This document shows, piece after piece, positions 34,354-44,071 of a stretch of 64,000 nt of DNA (positions are counted from its first letter, which is position 1; the number at the start of each line of letters is the position of its first letter). Both the position numbers and the translations under genes were made by a program. Under the pieces are notes generated by a model. It saw nothing but the letters and a program-made list of their open reading frames with translations, had not been told where the DNA came from and made no database searches. Source of the stretch: Mrakia gelida (lineage: Eukaryota; Basidiomycota; Tremellomycetes; Cystofilobasidiales; Mrakiaceae); assembly GCA_024345305.1 (NCBI GenBank), contig BRON01000008.1, forward strand, positions 1,426,001 to 1,490,000, in the 5' to 3' direction.

Positions 34354-35427
34354 TCAGGGAGCAGCTTCTACAACCAAAGTATGACGGACCTCCTTCCCAA
34401 AATTCACCGACGTCCATTCCTCGACCTTCTCCTGGGCTTCTCGCCTCAACTCCTCCGACTCGACGACCAGCAAAATCGACCCTGCCTGCATGAGATCCGC
34501 CTGGATGGACCCGCTGTTCTCGTACAACATCATCCAGTCGAGGATCTCGATCGTGTCTATCTTGTCTACCTGCGAAAACCTTTCCTCTCCGGTCAGGACC
34601 GCCATACTGTCGAGGTGGAGACGAACGACGCGTCGACGATCCAACGACGGAGCAGAAAGACAAGCGAGGAAGTGCTCGCCTCCCCACTGGGTTTCGTCGC
34701 TCCACGTATACGGAATGATCCCGGTGAGATCGATGGTCTCGATTCGACTCCAGCCTTCGAGAAGAGGGATGGGGACGCAGTTGAAGTAGAACCAAGGCTC
34801 GTCGTACTCGTGACGGACCTCTTTGACCGAGACGTACTCGAGACGGACCGGATTGAGTGCAGGGAGGATGTGGCGGTGGAGACGCTCCAGAACCATGGAG
34901 TGTTCCGCCTTGAACGAGATTTGGAGGAGGTCGAGTTTGAGAGGAGGGAGATGGGCGATCCTGTCGAACGACGGGTCGCAGGAGGTGGGGAGGCTTCTCA
35001 TGGAGGTGAACTCGAGGTAGATGTTGCGAGTCTGAGAGAGCGAGAGGTAAGGGTTGATCCTCGACGATGGCGGGGTCTGGAGAAGAAAAGAAGATATCAG
35101 GACTGCTTGACAAGTTCGAGGTAAAAGCGGAGATGAGGGGAAGGTCGAGCTCACCTCAGCTCTCTCGCAGAACAGCTGTCCCAGTTGACCCAGGTCCTTG
35201 AGTGTGATGTCCTTGTAGAGATGAGATGAAGAGACGACCAGTACGTCGAAATAAACTCCGGCTAGAGCGGCGAGGGTGGAAGGGTCGGAATGTTGAAGGA
35301 TGAGGAGGAGGACGTCCCATGGGAAGGGGCGAGGGATGGGAACGACCTGAGGGATGGAAAAGGAAGCGAAAAGGCTTAATTGTCGCAGACCGAGGGAAGA
35401 GGAGGATTCGGCTCACCTCTGAGACCA
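34354..35427 (-). CDS. F-box-like protein B, left copy
   Basis: Start ATG 35425-35427, a four-codon exon (MVSE), then after an intron VVPIPRPFPWDVLLLILQHS, LAALAGVYFDVLVVSSSHLY and LGQLGQLFCERAE, matching the F-box-like N-terminus of gene A. The third exon carries SSRINPYLSLSQTRNIYLEF, LERLHRHILPALNPVRLEY, a WSRIETIDLTGII segment, RRRVVRLHLDSMAVL and QAGSILLVVESEELRREAQE, ending VRHTLVVEAAP with TGA 34354-34356. All donors are normal, so this copy looks intact (about 315 residues). The repeated pattern of Leu-rich strands resembles an irregular leucine-rich-repeat region, as in F-box substrate receptors. It is transcribed away from the palindrome centre, mirroring the right copy. Function is unknown. 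Confidence 0.7.
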
Positions 35428-35969
35428 TGATCTAGAGCCTAAAGAGTTGTCGGGACGGCGAAGAGGGATCTGAAGAAGGGAGGAAGAAGAGGGAGGAGCT
35501 CGAGGAAGAGGTCAGCTTGACGTTCTCTTGCGCCCTTCTCCTCGCTTCGATCTCTCTCGTGAAGGACGAAAAGAGACCCACGAGATGAAGAAGGCGTCAA
35601 ATGTGATCCAGACGGATCAAATCATGACCAAAGAGTTCCTGGAGTCCGTGGGAAAGAGGAAGAGAGAGGATGGGGTCAGCTTCAGCCCTCCGTCCCATCG
35701 TGTCCCCCTCGTTCGCCGTCCATCCTTCGGAGAAATGCGAGAACTGACCTGGGGATATCAGAGGCGATGAGGTCTCGAAGACTAGAACTGGGTAGAGAAC
35801 CGGGAAAAGAAGCGAAAAGAGCGGCTGGACGACGGGAGCCAAAAGAGACAAGAAGGGAAACGCTTCGAGTTGACCTCGCCCCACCATCTTCTCCTTCCCC
35901 TTCTCCCATGGATTCCTCCCTCTTCGAGTTTGAAGATCAGTAGCACTCTCCTCATCTCTCATCGGAACC
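35428..35969. other. Divergent spacer at the palindrome centre, left side
   Basis: Lies between the starts of F-box B left (minus) and the Rap1-like gene (plus) and so holds both promoters. No coding exon recognised. Confidence 0.4.
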
Positions 35970-38482
35970 ATGTCAAACTCAGGATCCCCCGGACCAGAAG
36001 CTCAGGAGACCAAAGAAGCCTCCTCCACCTCAACCTTCCAAGCTCAAGCTCAACCTCCTCCTCCTCCTCCCTCTGCCCTTCCCTTCGTCCCTTCACCTGT
36101 CGATATCAAGCCCTCAGCTGCTTCTGGATCCTCATCCAGCTCCAAACCAGTCTGGCCTGACGGGCTTCTCCTCTTCCTAGATCCTCTCTCTCCCTCTGCG
36201 ATCCCCAAACTCGTCCAGAACCTCGCGGTGAGCTCGACCTTCTTCTCCCCCCTCCCTCCCTCCCTCTCCTCCCTCCTCCCTCCCCCCTCCGTCTGACCTT
36301 CGATCTCGCTCTTGTTACAGACTCTCACCAACGGTCACCCTCCTCGACAGACCGCCGTTCTCTCCGAGGCGACACATATCGTGATCGATCCTCACTCGCC
36401 CTTCGGAGACGCCGTCCTTCAACTTCAAGCTCGACAACAACTTTCTTCGTCCTCCTCCTCCTCGCCTTCTCCCTTCCTCGTAACGGATCAATGGCTCAAG
36501 CAGTGCATCTTCATGTCCGAGTGGGAGGACGAGCAGGATTTCCTGTTCACGAAGGCGAGGGAGATCGTCGAGTTGAGGAAGCGAGGAGGAGGAGGGAAGG
36601 GGAAGGACGAAGACGTCGAGATGAAGGAGCCGGAGGAGGAAGACGAGGAGAGCGAGGAGGAGGAGAGAAAGAGGTGAGTAGCTCTCGTTCTATTCTCTCG
36701 GAGGAGACGTTGCTGATCTGAGAGTTCTTGTCTTGGGCTTCGGGTCTCAGCAGCAAGCTTCCCAACCTCCCCACGTCCGGACGATGGCTCGAATCCGAGG
36801 ACGACGCTCTCGCTCGTTTCCTCCTTCCGCTCGAGAACTACGCCCTCAAAGATCAGAATGGACGGGATGCTTTCGATAGGTTTGCGAGATCGGAGGTGAG
36901 TTTCTGCCTCTTCGACTACGAACTCGCTGCCGACCGACCGACGCGTCTTCCGTTCTTCTCTCCCAGTTCTCCCGACGATCTGGACCTGCCTGCCGAAAAC
37001 ATCATCGAGTGTGGAAGAACAACTTTGACGTGAGGATCGACATCCTCCGTGATGGGAGTGGGCTGGGGAAGCCGAGGAAAGAAACGAGGAGCGGGGATGG
37101 GAATGGGAAGGGGAAGGAGAGAGCGAGGGTGGAGTCGAGGTGAGTTTGCGACGGTCTCTCGTCCTTTCTTTCTCGGAGGTCGAACTATTCGATACTGACT
37201 GCTGCCCTTTTTCAGTCCGGAGTCCGACTCTAGCGAGGAGAGCGGGGACCACATGGAGAGGAAGACGGGCGACGGCCCTGAGTGAGTCCCGACCACGCTC
37301 AACCCACCTTCGCCTGAGCTAGGCTGACGCCCTGCCCTCCTCTCGATTCGCAGATCCGGAATCAGAGCACCCTACTCCACTCAGGAGGAAGCCGACTTCA
37401 GACGCTGCCTCCAGGAGAACACAATAGTACGAGCTGCAGCCAGAGCCATGTCAGCACTCGTGCGTTCCTCTCTCTCCCTCTCGCCTCTTCCATTTGCGTT
37501 CCTCAGTTCGCACACACTCTCTCTGACGCCCTTCATTACTTCTTCGGCGTACACAGCATCCTCGAAGAACCGTCCCCTCTTTCTGCTCTCGCTATCACAA
37601 GCGACGAGAATCGTACAAGCACCTTTTGGGAACCGAGCTTGCCGTTGGAACCGAGGACGTCGACGACGCGTCGTCGAATCGCTGGACGACGTCCGAAGAC
37701 AACCAGATCATTCGACTCATCGCTCAGCCTCACCAGTCCATGTCGGAAGTCTTTCGAACATTCCAGAGCTCCGTGAGTTCGTGTTTCCTAGCTCCGAACG
37801 ACCTCTGTCGACGACGTTCGCCTTTTCGCTTGCCTTCGTTCCCTCTGACCCTCTTTCGCTATATCTTCTTTCGTATCAGAACCCCGATCGGACCATCTCA
37901 GCTATATCTCAGAGGTATCACTCTCAGAAAGCTCAGTTCCTACTCGCAGCTCAACTCCTCAAGTCGTCGGCCTCGGCTCCTCGTCACTCTCCCGTCGCGT
38001 CGGGATCCAACTCCAACTCCAACCAACCTCGTCAGCATCAGCACTCCCCTCCTCCTCAAGATTCCACCAACTTTCAACACCTCTCTCCCTCCCCATCTTC
38101 TGCCTCCTCCTCCTCCTCCTCCGGCTTCGAACCTCCCTCTTTCCTCGACCTCGGCGTGGCTCCCTCGTCCCTCCCTCCCTCCGCTCCCTTCTGCTACTGG
38201 TGCGGGACCGGAGAGGACGAATCCGAGTACTTCAAGATGCTGGAACTCGCCGAGGAGGACCCATCGGACGCTGAGGAGATCACCAAGGTCGACGGGAGAC
38301 TGGCGTGTTCGTTCTGCGTCGCGCGAACGGAGAAGTGGATTGCGAGGGGAGATGGAGGAGAGAGGGAGATGGGGGAGTTGGAGAAGCTTGCGTGGGTCGG
38401 TAGGAAGTTGGAGTACTCGGGGAAGAAGGAGAGAGCGACGCTTGTGAGAGTTAGGGATGGAGGGACGGCTGAGGAGGAGTGA
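35970..38482 (+). CDS. BRCT and Myb-like domain protein, Rap1-like
   Basis: Possible telomere- or chromatin-binding protein. Start ATG 35970; Pro/Ser-rich lead, then a BRCT domain (GLLLFLDPLSPSAIPKLV, LSEATHIVIDPHSPFGDAVL, FLVTDQWLKQCI). After an acidic run come three Myb/SANT-like segments: SGRWLESEDDALARFLL ending KHHRVWKNNFDVRIDIL; APYSTQEEADFRRCL ending HPRRTVPSFCSRYHKRRESY; and NRWTTSEDNQIIRLIAQ ending NPDRTISAISQRYHSQK. A Ser-rich linker leads to a C-terminal module with paired cysteines (FCYWCGTGEDES, LACSFCVARTEKW). Stop TGA 38480-38482. BRCT followed by Myb-like repeats is the layout of Rap1. The Cys-pair tail is not part of known Rap1, so the name stays a suggestion. This is the single gene between the arms; its paralogue is at 62537-64000. 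Confidence 0.75.
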
Positions 38483-38802
38483 GAGAGAAGAGGTCGAGCG
38501 GTTGAGGAGGGATGTCGACGTGGTTGAGGAGGCGGTTCTGTTTTTCTATGTTTTTCTGTTTTGACGATACTTTACGAGATTTTGTCTTCTTTCGAATGGT
38601 GGTAGAGCTGAGAGAGTCTTGACGCGACGGCACGAGCCTACGGACCGCGATCCTCCTGGACGAAGTCGACTCGAACGAAACGAGTCGAGCTGATCACTGG
38701 CACCACCTGTCTCCTTCCCTTCCGACGACGAGCTCGAATCCTTCCCTTTCTTCCCTTTCTCCTCCTCTCGCAAACCTCAAGTACATCCACGGACTCCTCA
38801 GA
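38483..38802. other. Spacer at the palindrome centre, right side
   Basis: 3' region of the Rap1-like gene and upstream region of the next gene. Nothing recognised in it. Confidence 0.4.
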
Positions 38803-40203
38803 ATGTCGTCAGGTAGGTTCCCCTGTTCCTCGTCCTCAGAGAAGCAGAGGAACGACGAAGGAAGAAGCAGGGAGGAGTGGAGCGAATGAGACCTGACGTT
38901 TCCTTATTCCCCCTTGCTTCGTCGTGTCTCACTGCCAGTTTCTGACAGAGAACCAGAATACATCCTCTTCCCTTGTATGTATCAACTAGGCAGTCTTACC
39001 CCCGCTGCCAGACGAAGAGAGGAGGGCAGGAGCGACGTTGTTAAGATCTGACTCCTCCCACGGCTTCGTTCCTTCTTCAATCCGTCTATCTCAGATCGCC
39101 CTCCTGCTCCCAAACCGCCTACCGAACTCGAACTCGAGGCTCTTCTCTCGAAGGTACATCTACTCATCCTCTCCCCTTGAAATGGGAGAGCCGAATCTCA
39201 TCCCTGGGCGTTTGTTACAGGTCGTTCCCTTCCCTCGTCGATTGCCATGGGACGTCCTCCTTCTCGTCTTCGAAGAGTCGGATGACTCGACTCTCGCCGT
39301 TCTAGGAAGAGTCTCCTTCGAGGTTTTGGTCGCCACAACTCGGATCCTTTACCAGGAGATCGTGATTCACTCTGGAACGACGTTGGAGGAGCTGTTCTGT
39401 GAGAGGAAGGACGACGAGGTGAGCTCGCACATTCCCCTTCTCCCTCTTCCCCTCCTTCGACACCTCTCGAACCTCACCGTCGTCCTCCTCTTCTCCAGTC
39501 GAGGCTTAATCCCCATCTCTCCCTTCGACAAACCCAGTACCTCGAGGTCAACTTCATCAACTTCGGCGGCCCTTCGCCTGGAGAGCTCTCCTTCACGAGG
39601 ATCATCGAAACCGATCCTCTTCCCCTTCGAATCCTTCGCTACGGACGTCCTTTCTACTACCAAATGGACAGGGAGGAGCAACCGACCGTCAGTGATCTCT
39701 TATACCAGGGTCTCTTCCCTCATCTCAACCCCGAGGTCTTCTTCTCCGAGGTCGACGGTCGCTACCCAGTCTTCGGGCCATTCCAGACGTTGCTCGCAAG
39801 CGTCGTCCTTTCGCAGTGGACGAGGATCAAGGCGATCGATCTGAAGGGTCAGATCGAGTACAGCAGTGTAGGTGGGGTGCTGCATCTCGTCGCCTTACCT
39901 CTCCCAACCCGCGATCGCTTCCGATTGCTTCTACTTCACCTCGACACCCTCTACGAGGACTCGGGAGAGCCATTCTTGCGTTGGTTCCTGCAGGATGATC
40001 GGTACCGGGACTCGGTTGGTTTGGAGGGCATGCGCGAGGGATCGATCGTACTCGTTGTAGGCTCGGAGGAGAGGAAGAAGGAAGTGGAGCAGGACGTTCG
40101 GAATCTGGTCGAGGACAGATGGAGGAAGGTCTTCAGCGTCAGCGTCTGGGTGAAGGAGCCGCAGGAGCTGGAGGAGATCGAGGAGGAGGAGCAAGAGCAG
40201 TGA
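38803..40203 (+). CDS. F-box-like protein B, right copy, with extra 5' exons
   Basis: Paralogue of 34354-35427. From the shared acceptor at about 39223 it reads VVPFPRRLPWDVLLLVFEES, LAVLGRVSFEVLVATTRILY, EELFCERKDDE|, then SRLNPHLSLRQTQYLEVNF, a TRIKAIDLKGQIEY segment, RFRLLLLHLDTLYED, GMREGSIVLVVGSEERKKE and an acidic end before TGA 40201-40203. The left copy starts with a small exon MVSE; here that donor is gone. Two starts are possible: ATG 39182, reading in frame through the former intron, or ATG 38803 with three well-spliced exons (38803-38812, 38939-38974, 39095-39153; both inner introns have CTGAC branch sites) encoding VSDREPEYILFP and PPTELELEALLSK, which join in phase 0. Those exons have no counterpart in the left copy and may belong to another, truncated gene. 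Confidence 0.62.
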
Positions 40204-41334
40204 GGCGAGTAACTGTTTCTTGTTGAGCTCATGCTCGTGCTCGTATACTGAGGAGACGGTCCGTTGAACTGATCATCTCGCGTCGTCGTTTCCAGATCGT
40301 CGTCGACGCGTCTGGCCCTCGCCCTCCCTTCCTTTGTCACTTCACCCACACCCGCACCCTCTCCATCTTTCCCCTCCACCATGCCGACCATCCCGATCTC
40401 TCCTCCTCTCCTCCATCTGCTCGCCATGCCTTCCTCAACCCTCAACGACCTCCTCCTCCCTCCTCGAATCTTCGTCGGTCGTCCTTCATCTCTCGTCTTC
40501 TCGTCCCATGGCCAGGACTCTCGGCGCCACTCGCTCGTAGCCTCAACGGGCTGTTACTGTTCTGGCTCGACATCTCGTGAGTCCGTCTCCTGTTCTCGGC
40601 TCTCAATCTCGTCTGCGAGGCTGACTGGACGCGTCGCCTTTCTCTCCTCTTCTCTTCCCAGTCCATCCCTCCTCCTTACAACCGACCCTCGACATCTATG
40701 GACTTTCATCTCCCCTCTCCTCATCTCGCTTTTCATCTCGTGTTTACCTCGTCTCTCCCGCCTTGTTTTCGTTGCGCGTTGCGCGTTGCGCCGTCTTTCC
40801 CTTTGTCTTCGCTATGTTTTCGTTTCGTTTCTCTCTTGCCTCGGTCTTTCGCCTACAGCGACTTTCTATACACGACGCCTTCTAGGTCTGTACTTTTGAC
40901 GTTCAAGAGAGAGGGGAGGAAGGGAGGAGGGAGAGACGACCGCGGGGGGGAAGCGAAACTCAAGCGAGCTCGACTTTCCATTTTCATTTCGCCCAACCGA
41001 CCAGCGCGGGCTCCTTCCCTTCTTCTTTCTGACTGACGCCCAACATCTCCTCCTTCCTCCCCTTCTTCACTCCAGACTACAGCGGCTCGTTTCCCCTTCA
41101 CCAGTGAGCTTGAGTGAAGGAAGTTTGGCTACCGGGGGGAGGGAGCGGAGAAGAACGCGAGCTGACTCCGTTTCGTTTTGATCTCGCTCGCAGGACAAGA
41201 CCGACGCTGCACTCCTTCTTCGAAGCTCAACCTCAAACTCACCTCTCTCGGTGAGTCTATACTCTCAAACGTCGACTGGTACACGGCACACGAACCGAGC
41301 GAGCTGACTCTCCCCTCGATGTTCTTCACCAGCG
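40204..41334 (+). other. Spacer between F-box B and A, right arm
   Basis: Counterpart of 33267-34353. Directly after the gene B stop the sequence TGAG|GCGAGTAAC resembles a GC donor at the position where the left copy has GTGAGC, with an acceptor near 40297. A second GTGAGT intron (about 40575-40669) and the shared block ACATCTATGGACTTTCATCT follow. Probably spliced 3' UTR. The long frame starting near 40381 runs through these introns and is not called. Confidence 0.45.
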
Positions 41335-42414
41335 ATGCTCGACTCCCTCTCCTCCTTCACTAGCTCAGAGGTCAGTCAACTCGCTCCCCGTCCTTTCCGT
41401 AACCTTCACTGACTTTCAATGCCTCGTGTCCCAGCCCTCCCCTCCACCTCGCCCTCTTCCTCGCCTACCCTGGGACGTGCTTCTCCAAATCATCAACGCG
41501 TCGGATACTCCCACTCTCGCTGCTCTCGCAAGCGTCTCGTACGAGCTGCTGGAGGCGACGTCACCTTCGCTGTACCGGGAGGTAGAAGTAGAGTCGCTGG
41601 AGCAGTTGGAGTGTTTGTTTGGGGAGAGGAAAGGGGAGGACGCGTCGGGGAGTCGACTCCGTTTTCGAAGTTGCGTCGTTAGATCGAGCTGAGCTGACTC
41701 TGCCTTCCTCCTCTTCCCCAGAACCCCTCTCGAATCAACCGCCTCCTATCTCTCAACCAGGTCAAGAACCTCACCATCGACTTCTCCACCCTCCTCCCCA
41801 ACGTTCAACCCACTCCACCAACCTCCCTCTCCATCTCCTCATCAAGAATCCTCGGCTCCTCCCCTCTTCCTCTCGAGAACCTCCACATCTCGATCCACTA
41901 CCAGAACCAACTCCTCCTCCAATCTCTCCTCTCCTCCTTCCTCCCTCATCTCAACCCTACCCGCTGCTCCTACACCATCTTAGGCCGACCAAGATCAAGT
42001 CGAGACTCGTCTCCTCACCTCTTCCTCGAGCACAACGACGCCGACGACCCCCAACCTCACCCCTTCCTCTCGTCCTGGAGCCGGTTGGAAACCCTCGAGC
42101 TCGACGGATCCCTCCTCTTCGCTTCGGACAACTCTGGAGGAATGACTCGACTCGCTCGACTCCCAAGACCAACTCGAGACGTTCGACGGATCCTTCGACT
42201 TCACCTCTCCTCCCTCCTCTCCTCCGTCTCCCCCGACCCGCTTGGCTTCCTTCACGCTCTGGAGATCCATCAGATGAGGTTGGGGCTGGGTGGGATGCAG
42301 AGGGGGTCGATCGTGCTAGTCGTTCGAACGGAGAAGCAGAAGGTGGAAGCGGAAAGGGCGGTTCAGCAGTTGATGAGGTGGAGAGGGTTGTTTTCGGTGG
42401 AGTTGGAGGAGTGA
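41335..42414 (+). CDS. F-box-like protein A, right copy, with a damaged splice donor
   Basis: Exon 1 is 41335-41370 (MLDSLSSFTSSE). Exon 2 starts at 41435 with PSPPPRPLPRLPWDVLLQII and TLAALASVSYELLEATS, and becomes identical to the left copy from 41549 on. The expected donor after GAG at 41638 reads GA (41639-41640) instead of GT. The normal acceptor (CCCCAG, exon 3 from 41722) and downstream frame NPSRINRLLS...LFSVELEE are intact to TGA 42412-42414. Read-through gives ASGSRLRFRSCVVRSS and then a stop. The N-terminal part still differs from the left copy, with mainly conservative changes, which suggests it was recently under selection. A different donor (GTCGGG at 41645) would shift the frame away from that of paralogue B. 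Confidence 0.6.
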
Positions 42415-43992
42415 GGTGAGTGTACTGGTTTGTGCTCGTTCGAACTGTAGCTGATCTTCATCATTCCTTCGTCTCCTCAGCCCGTCGTTTGTCGAGGTGG
42501 TCGCGTCGCAGTTCGGTCGCTTCACGTCGAGTCAGGCGTCGAACACGTTCTCGTCAAAGTGAGTCCTCGTCACTTCACTCTCAACTCAACCTTCACGCGC
42601 TGACGCCTCGTCTCGCTCCCTCGTCTCCTTCCCCGTCGGGCAGATCTAAATCGATCGACGCGTCGCCCATCGACTTCACCTTCTTTCTTCGCGACGGATC
42701 TAGTTCACAGAGCTCGACTGCAGCCCCGTTCTGATATCATGCCTCACCAACGCTGCATGGACGCTGATTCCCTCGAGAGGTACGCTCGAAAGGGAACGGA
42801 AAGGGAGACGACGCGTCCGTCGACTCGTCGAATCAAGTTGCGTTCTCGCCCTTTTGCTTTCTCTTCCTTTTCTCTCCAGTAAGAACACGAGATCAGTGAC
42901 AGGTGCACTGGAGTCGTACTAGCGATTTGGGGTTCTGCATCCCAACGCAACGTCTCGCAACTCGACCTTCCCTCCCTCTCTCGTCTGCGTCGCTCTCATC
43001 ACGTTTTGCTCTCGACTCAGAGCTGGACCGAGTCCGTCCTTCCCCACTTCTTCAGAGAATCCTCGAAATCATCTCGAGTCTACGAAAGAGGCCTCTCTCT
43101 TCGACTCGAGAGCTCTCTCATACGAAAGCGACGGACCTGGGCGGAGCAAGTCGAGGGTGCGCCAAACAATCTGTTCGTCAGCCCTCCTTCCCTCCCGGAA
43201 TGAGTGGTTGAATCCATGCCGGCCGGTCGGAGTTGAAACAACGGAAGCGAAGGTGGCGCTCGGAGATTAGATCGAAATGGAGAGAGGGAAGGAAAAGAAA
43301 GGAAGAGAGGAAGAGGACGATGCGACGACGCTCAGTCTTCTCAGCCGCGAATAACCGAGGAGCTCAACGCACTACGCTTGGGAAGTCGCGTCGAGGCTAG
43401 TGCTCTACGAATCGATAAGAAGCGACGAGGAACGAAATCGTCTTGATGAAGCGACCTTTTGAAGAGCGAGTCTGCTCTTCGTTAACCGATGAAGAAGGGA
43501 GTTCCCCCGCTTCAAATGCAGATCCGAGCACTCCAAACAGCCTCCAGGTCCTCCGAGGAGCCTGCGGTCTCTACGGAAGGAGTGCCAGCCCTCGAAAGAG
43601 ACAGAAGCTGAACCGCGTCGCGTCGTGCGTCGTCTTTCAACCTCCCTTGCTCCCTTTTCCCACCAGCAACCTCTCTGAGCGCTCGATGACCATTTTTCAT
43701 GATACCCCATACTATCTAGTCCTCCAACCAGACAAGATCCGAGACCCCTAGATACTAGCAGAACGAGCGAAAAAGGACAGAGAGCACGACGCGAAACGGT
43801 TCCCAACTTCAAACGGGCTTTTGGACCCCTTCCCCTTCACCGGATCTCGCCGGATCTTTACAGTCTTGTAGTTGAGACTCAGGAGATTCTTCCTGGGTAG
43901 GTTTCGGGTCTGTAGGATGCTCAGGAAGCCCGGGCATTCCGCTTGCAGCGTCGGAAGCCCAGGAATTGAAGATGCAGTATTCAGTATCGTAG
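42415..43992. other. Right-arm core downstream of F-box A, no confident gene
   Basis: The left-arm twin is 30610-32187. After the gene A stop a GTGAGT intron (about 42416-42480) and a second one (about 42560-42644) flank exon-like pieces whose joined frame (SPSFVEVVASQFGRF, SKSIDASPIDFTFFLRD, ending STAAPF) stays open for about 59 codons. Further frames at 42903-43211 and 43443-43751 have mixed coding character but no clear homologue or splice partners. Could be 3' UTR, gene remnants or non-coding RNA. Confidence 0.35.
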
Positions 43993-44063
43993 GAGGACAT
44001 AGCTCAGTGGTAGAGCGAATGGTTGCAACCCATTAGGTCACTAGTTCGATCCTGGTTGTTCTC
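43993..44063 (+). tRNA. tRNA-Cys (GCA anticodon), right-arm copy
   Basis: Cloverleaf read by eye: acceptor GAGGACA/TGTTCTC (one G-T pair), D-stem GCTC/GAGC, anticodon stem AATGG/CCATT with loop TTGCAAC giving anticodon GCA, variable loop AGGTC, T-stem ACTAG/CTGGT with loop TTCGATC. 71 nt and no intron. The internal A and B box regions (TAGCTCAGTGG, GTTCGATCC) fit RNA polymerase III promoters. A TTTTT run lies four bases downstream as terminator. Identical copy in the left arm. Confidence 0.95.
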
Positions 44064-44065
44064 TG

Positions 44066-44071
44066 TTTTTG
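44066..44071 (+). terminator. Pol III oligo-T terminator of tRNA-Cys
   Basis: A T run (CTGTTTTTGCC) begins a few bases after the discriminator of the tRNA, the usual RNA polymerase III stop. Mirrored in the left arm. Confidence 0.6.

Larger units (their letters stand above)
29405..35427. repeat. Left arm of a large nested inverted duplication
   Basis: This arm is the reverse complement of 39182-45220. Three zones are seen. The outer zone 29405-29866 is clearly homologous to 44736-45220 but diverged with indels; shared landmarks include GCTTGCTTGCTGA, TTTGGCTGACCGAGC and ACGACGCGTTCCAA. The core zone 29867-33053 pairs with 41549-44735 at a constant coordinate sum of 74602, and every open frame checked across it is identical. 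The inner zone 33054-35427 is again diverged and holds F-box-like genes A (5' part) and B. First mismatches bounding the core are at 29866 and 33054. No transposase, reverse transcriptase, LTR or terminal repeat was found in the arm. Confidence 0.9.

Noticed and set aside
41619..42419. Long 266-codon open frame over F-box A exon 3 (twin at 32183-32983)
   Set aside because: It is a +1 shadow of the frame that aligns with F-box B (SRINRLLSLNQ..., GSIVLVV...). Its product is Pro/Arg/Ser low complexity. Kept only as a possible overlapping frame in the findings.
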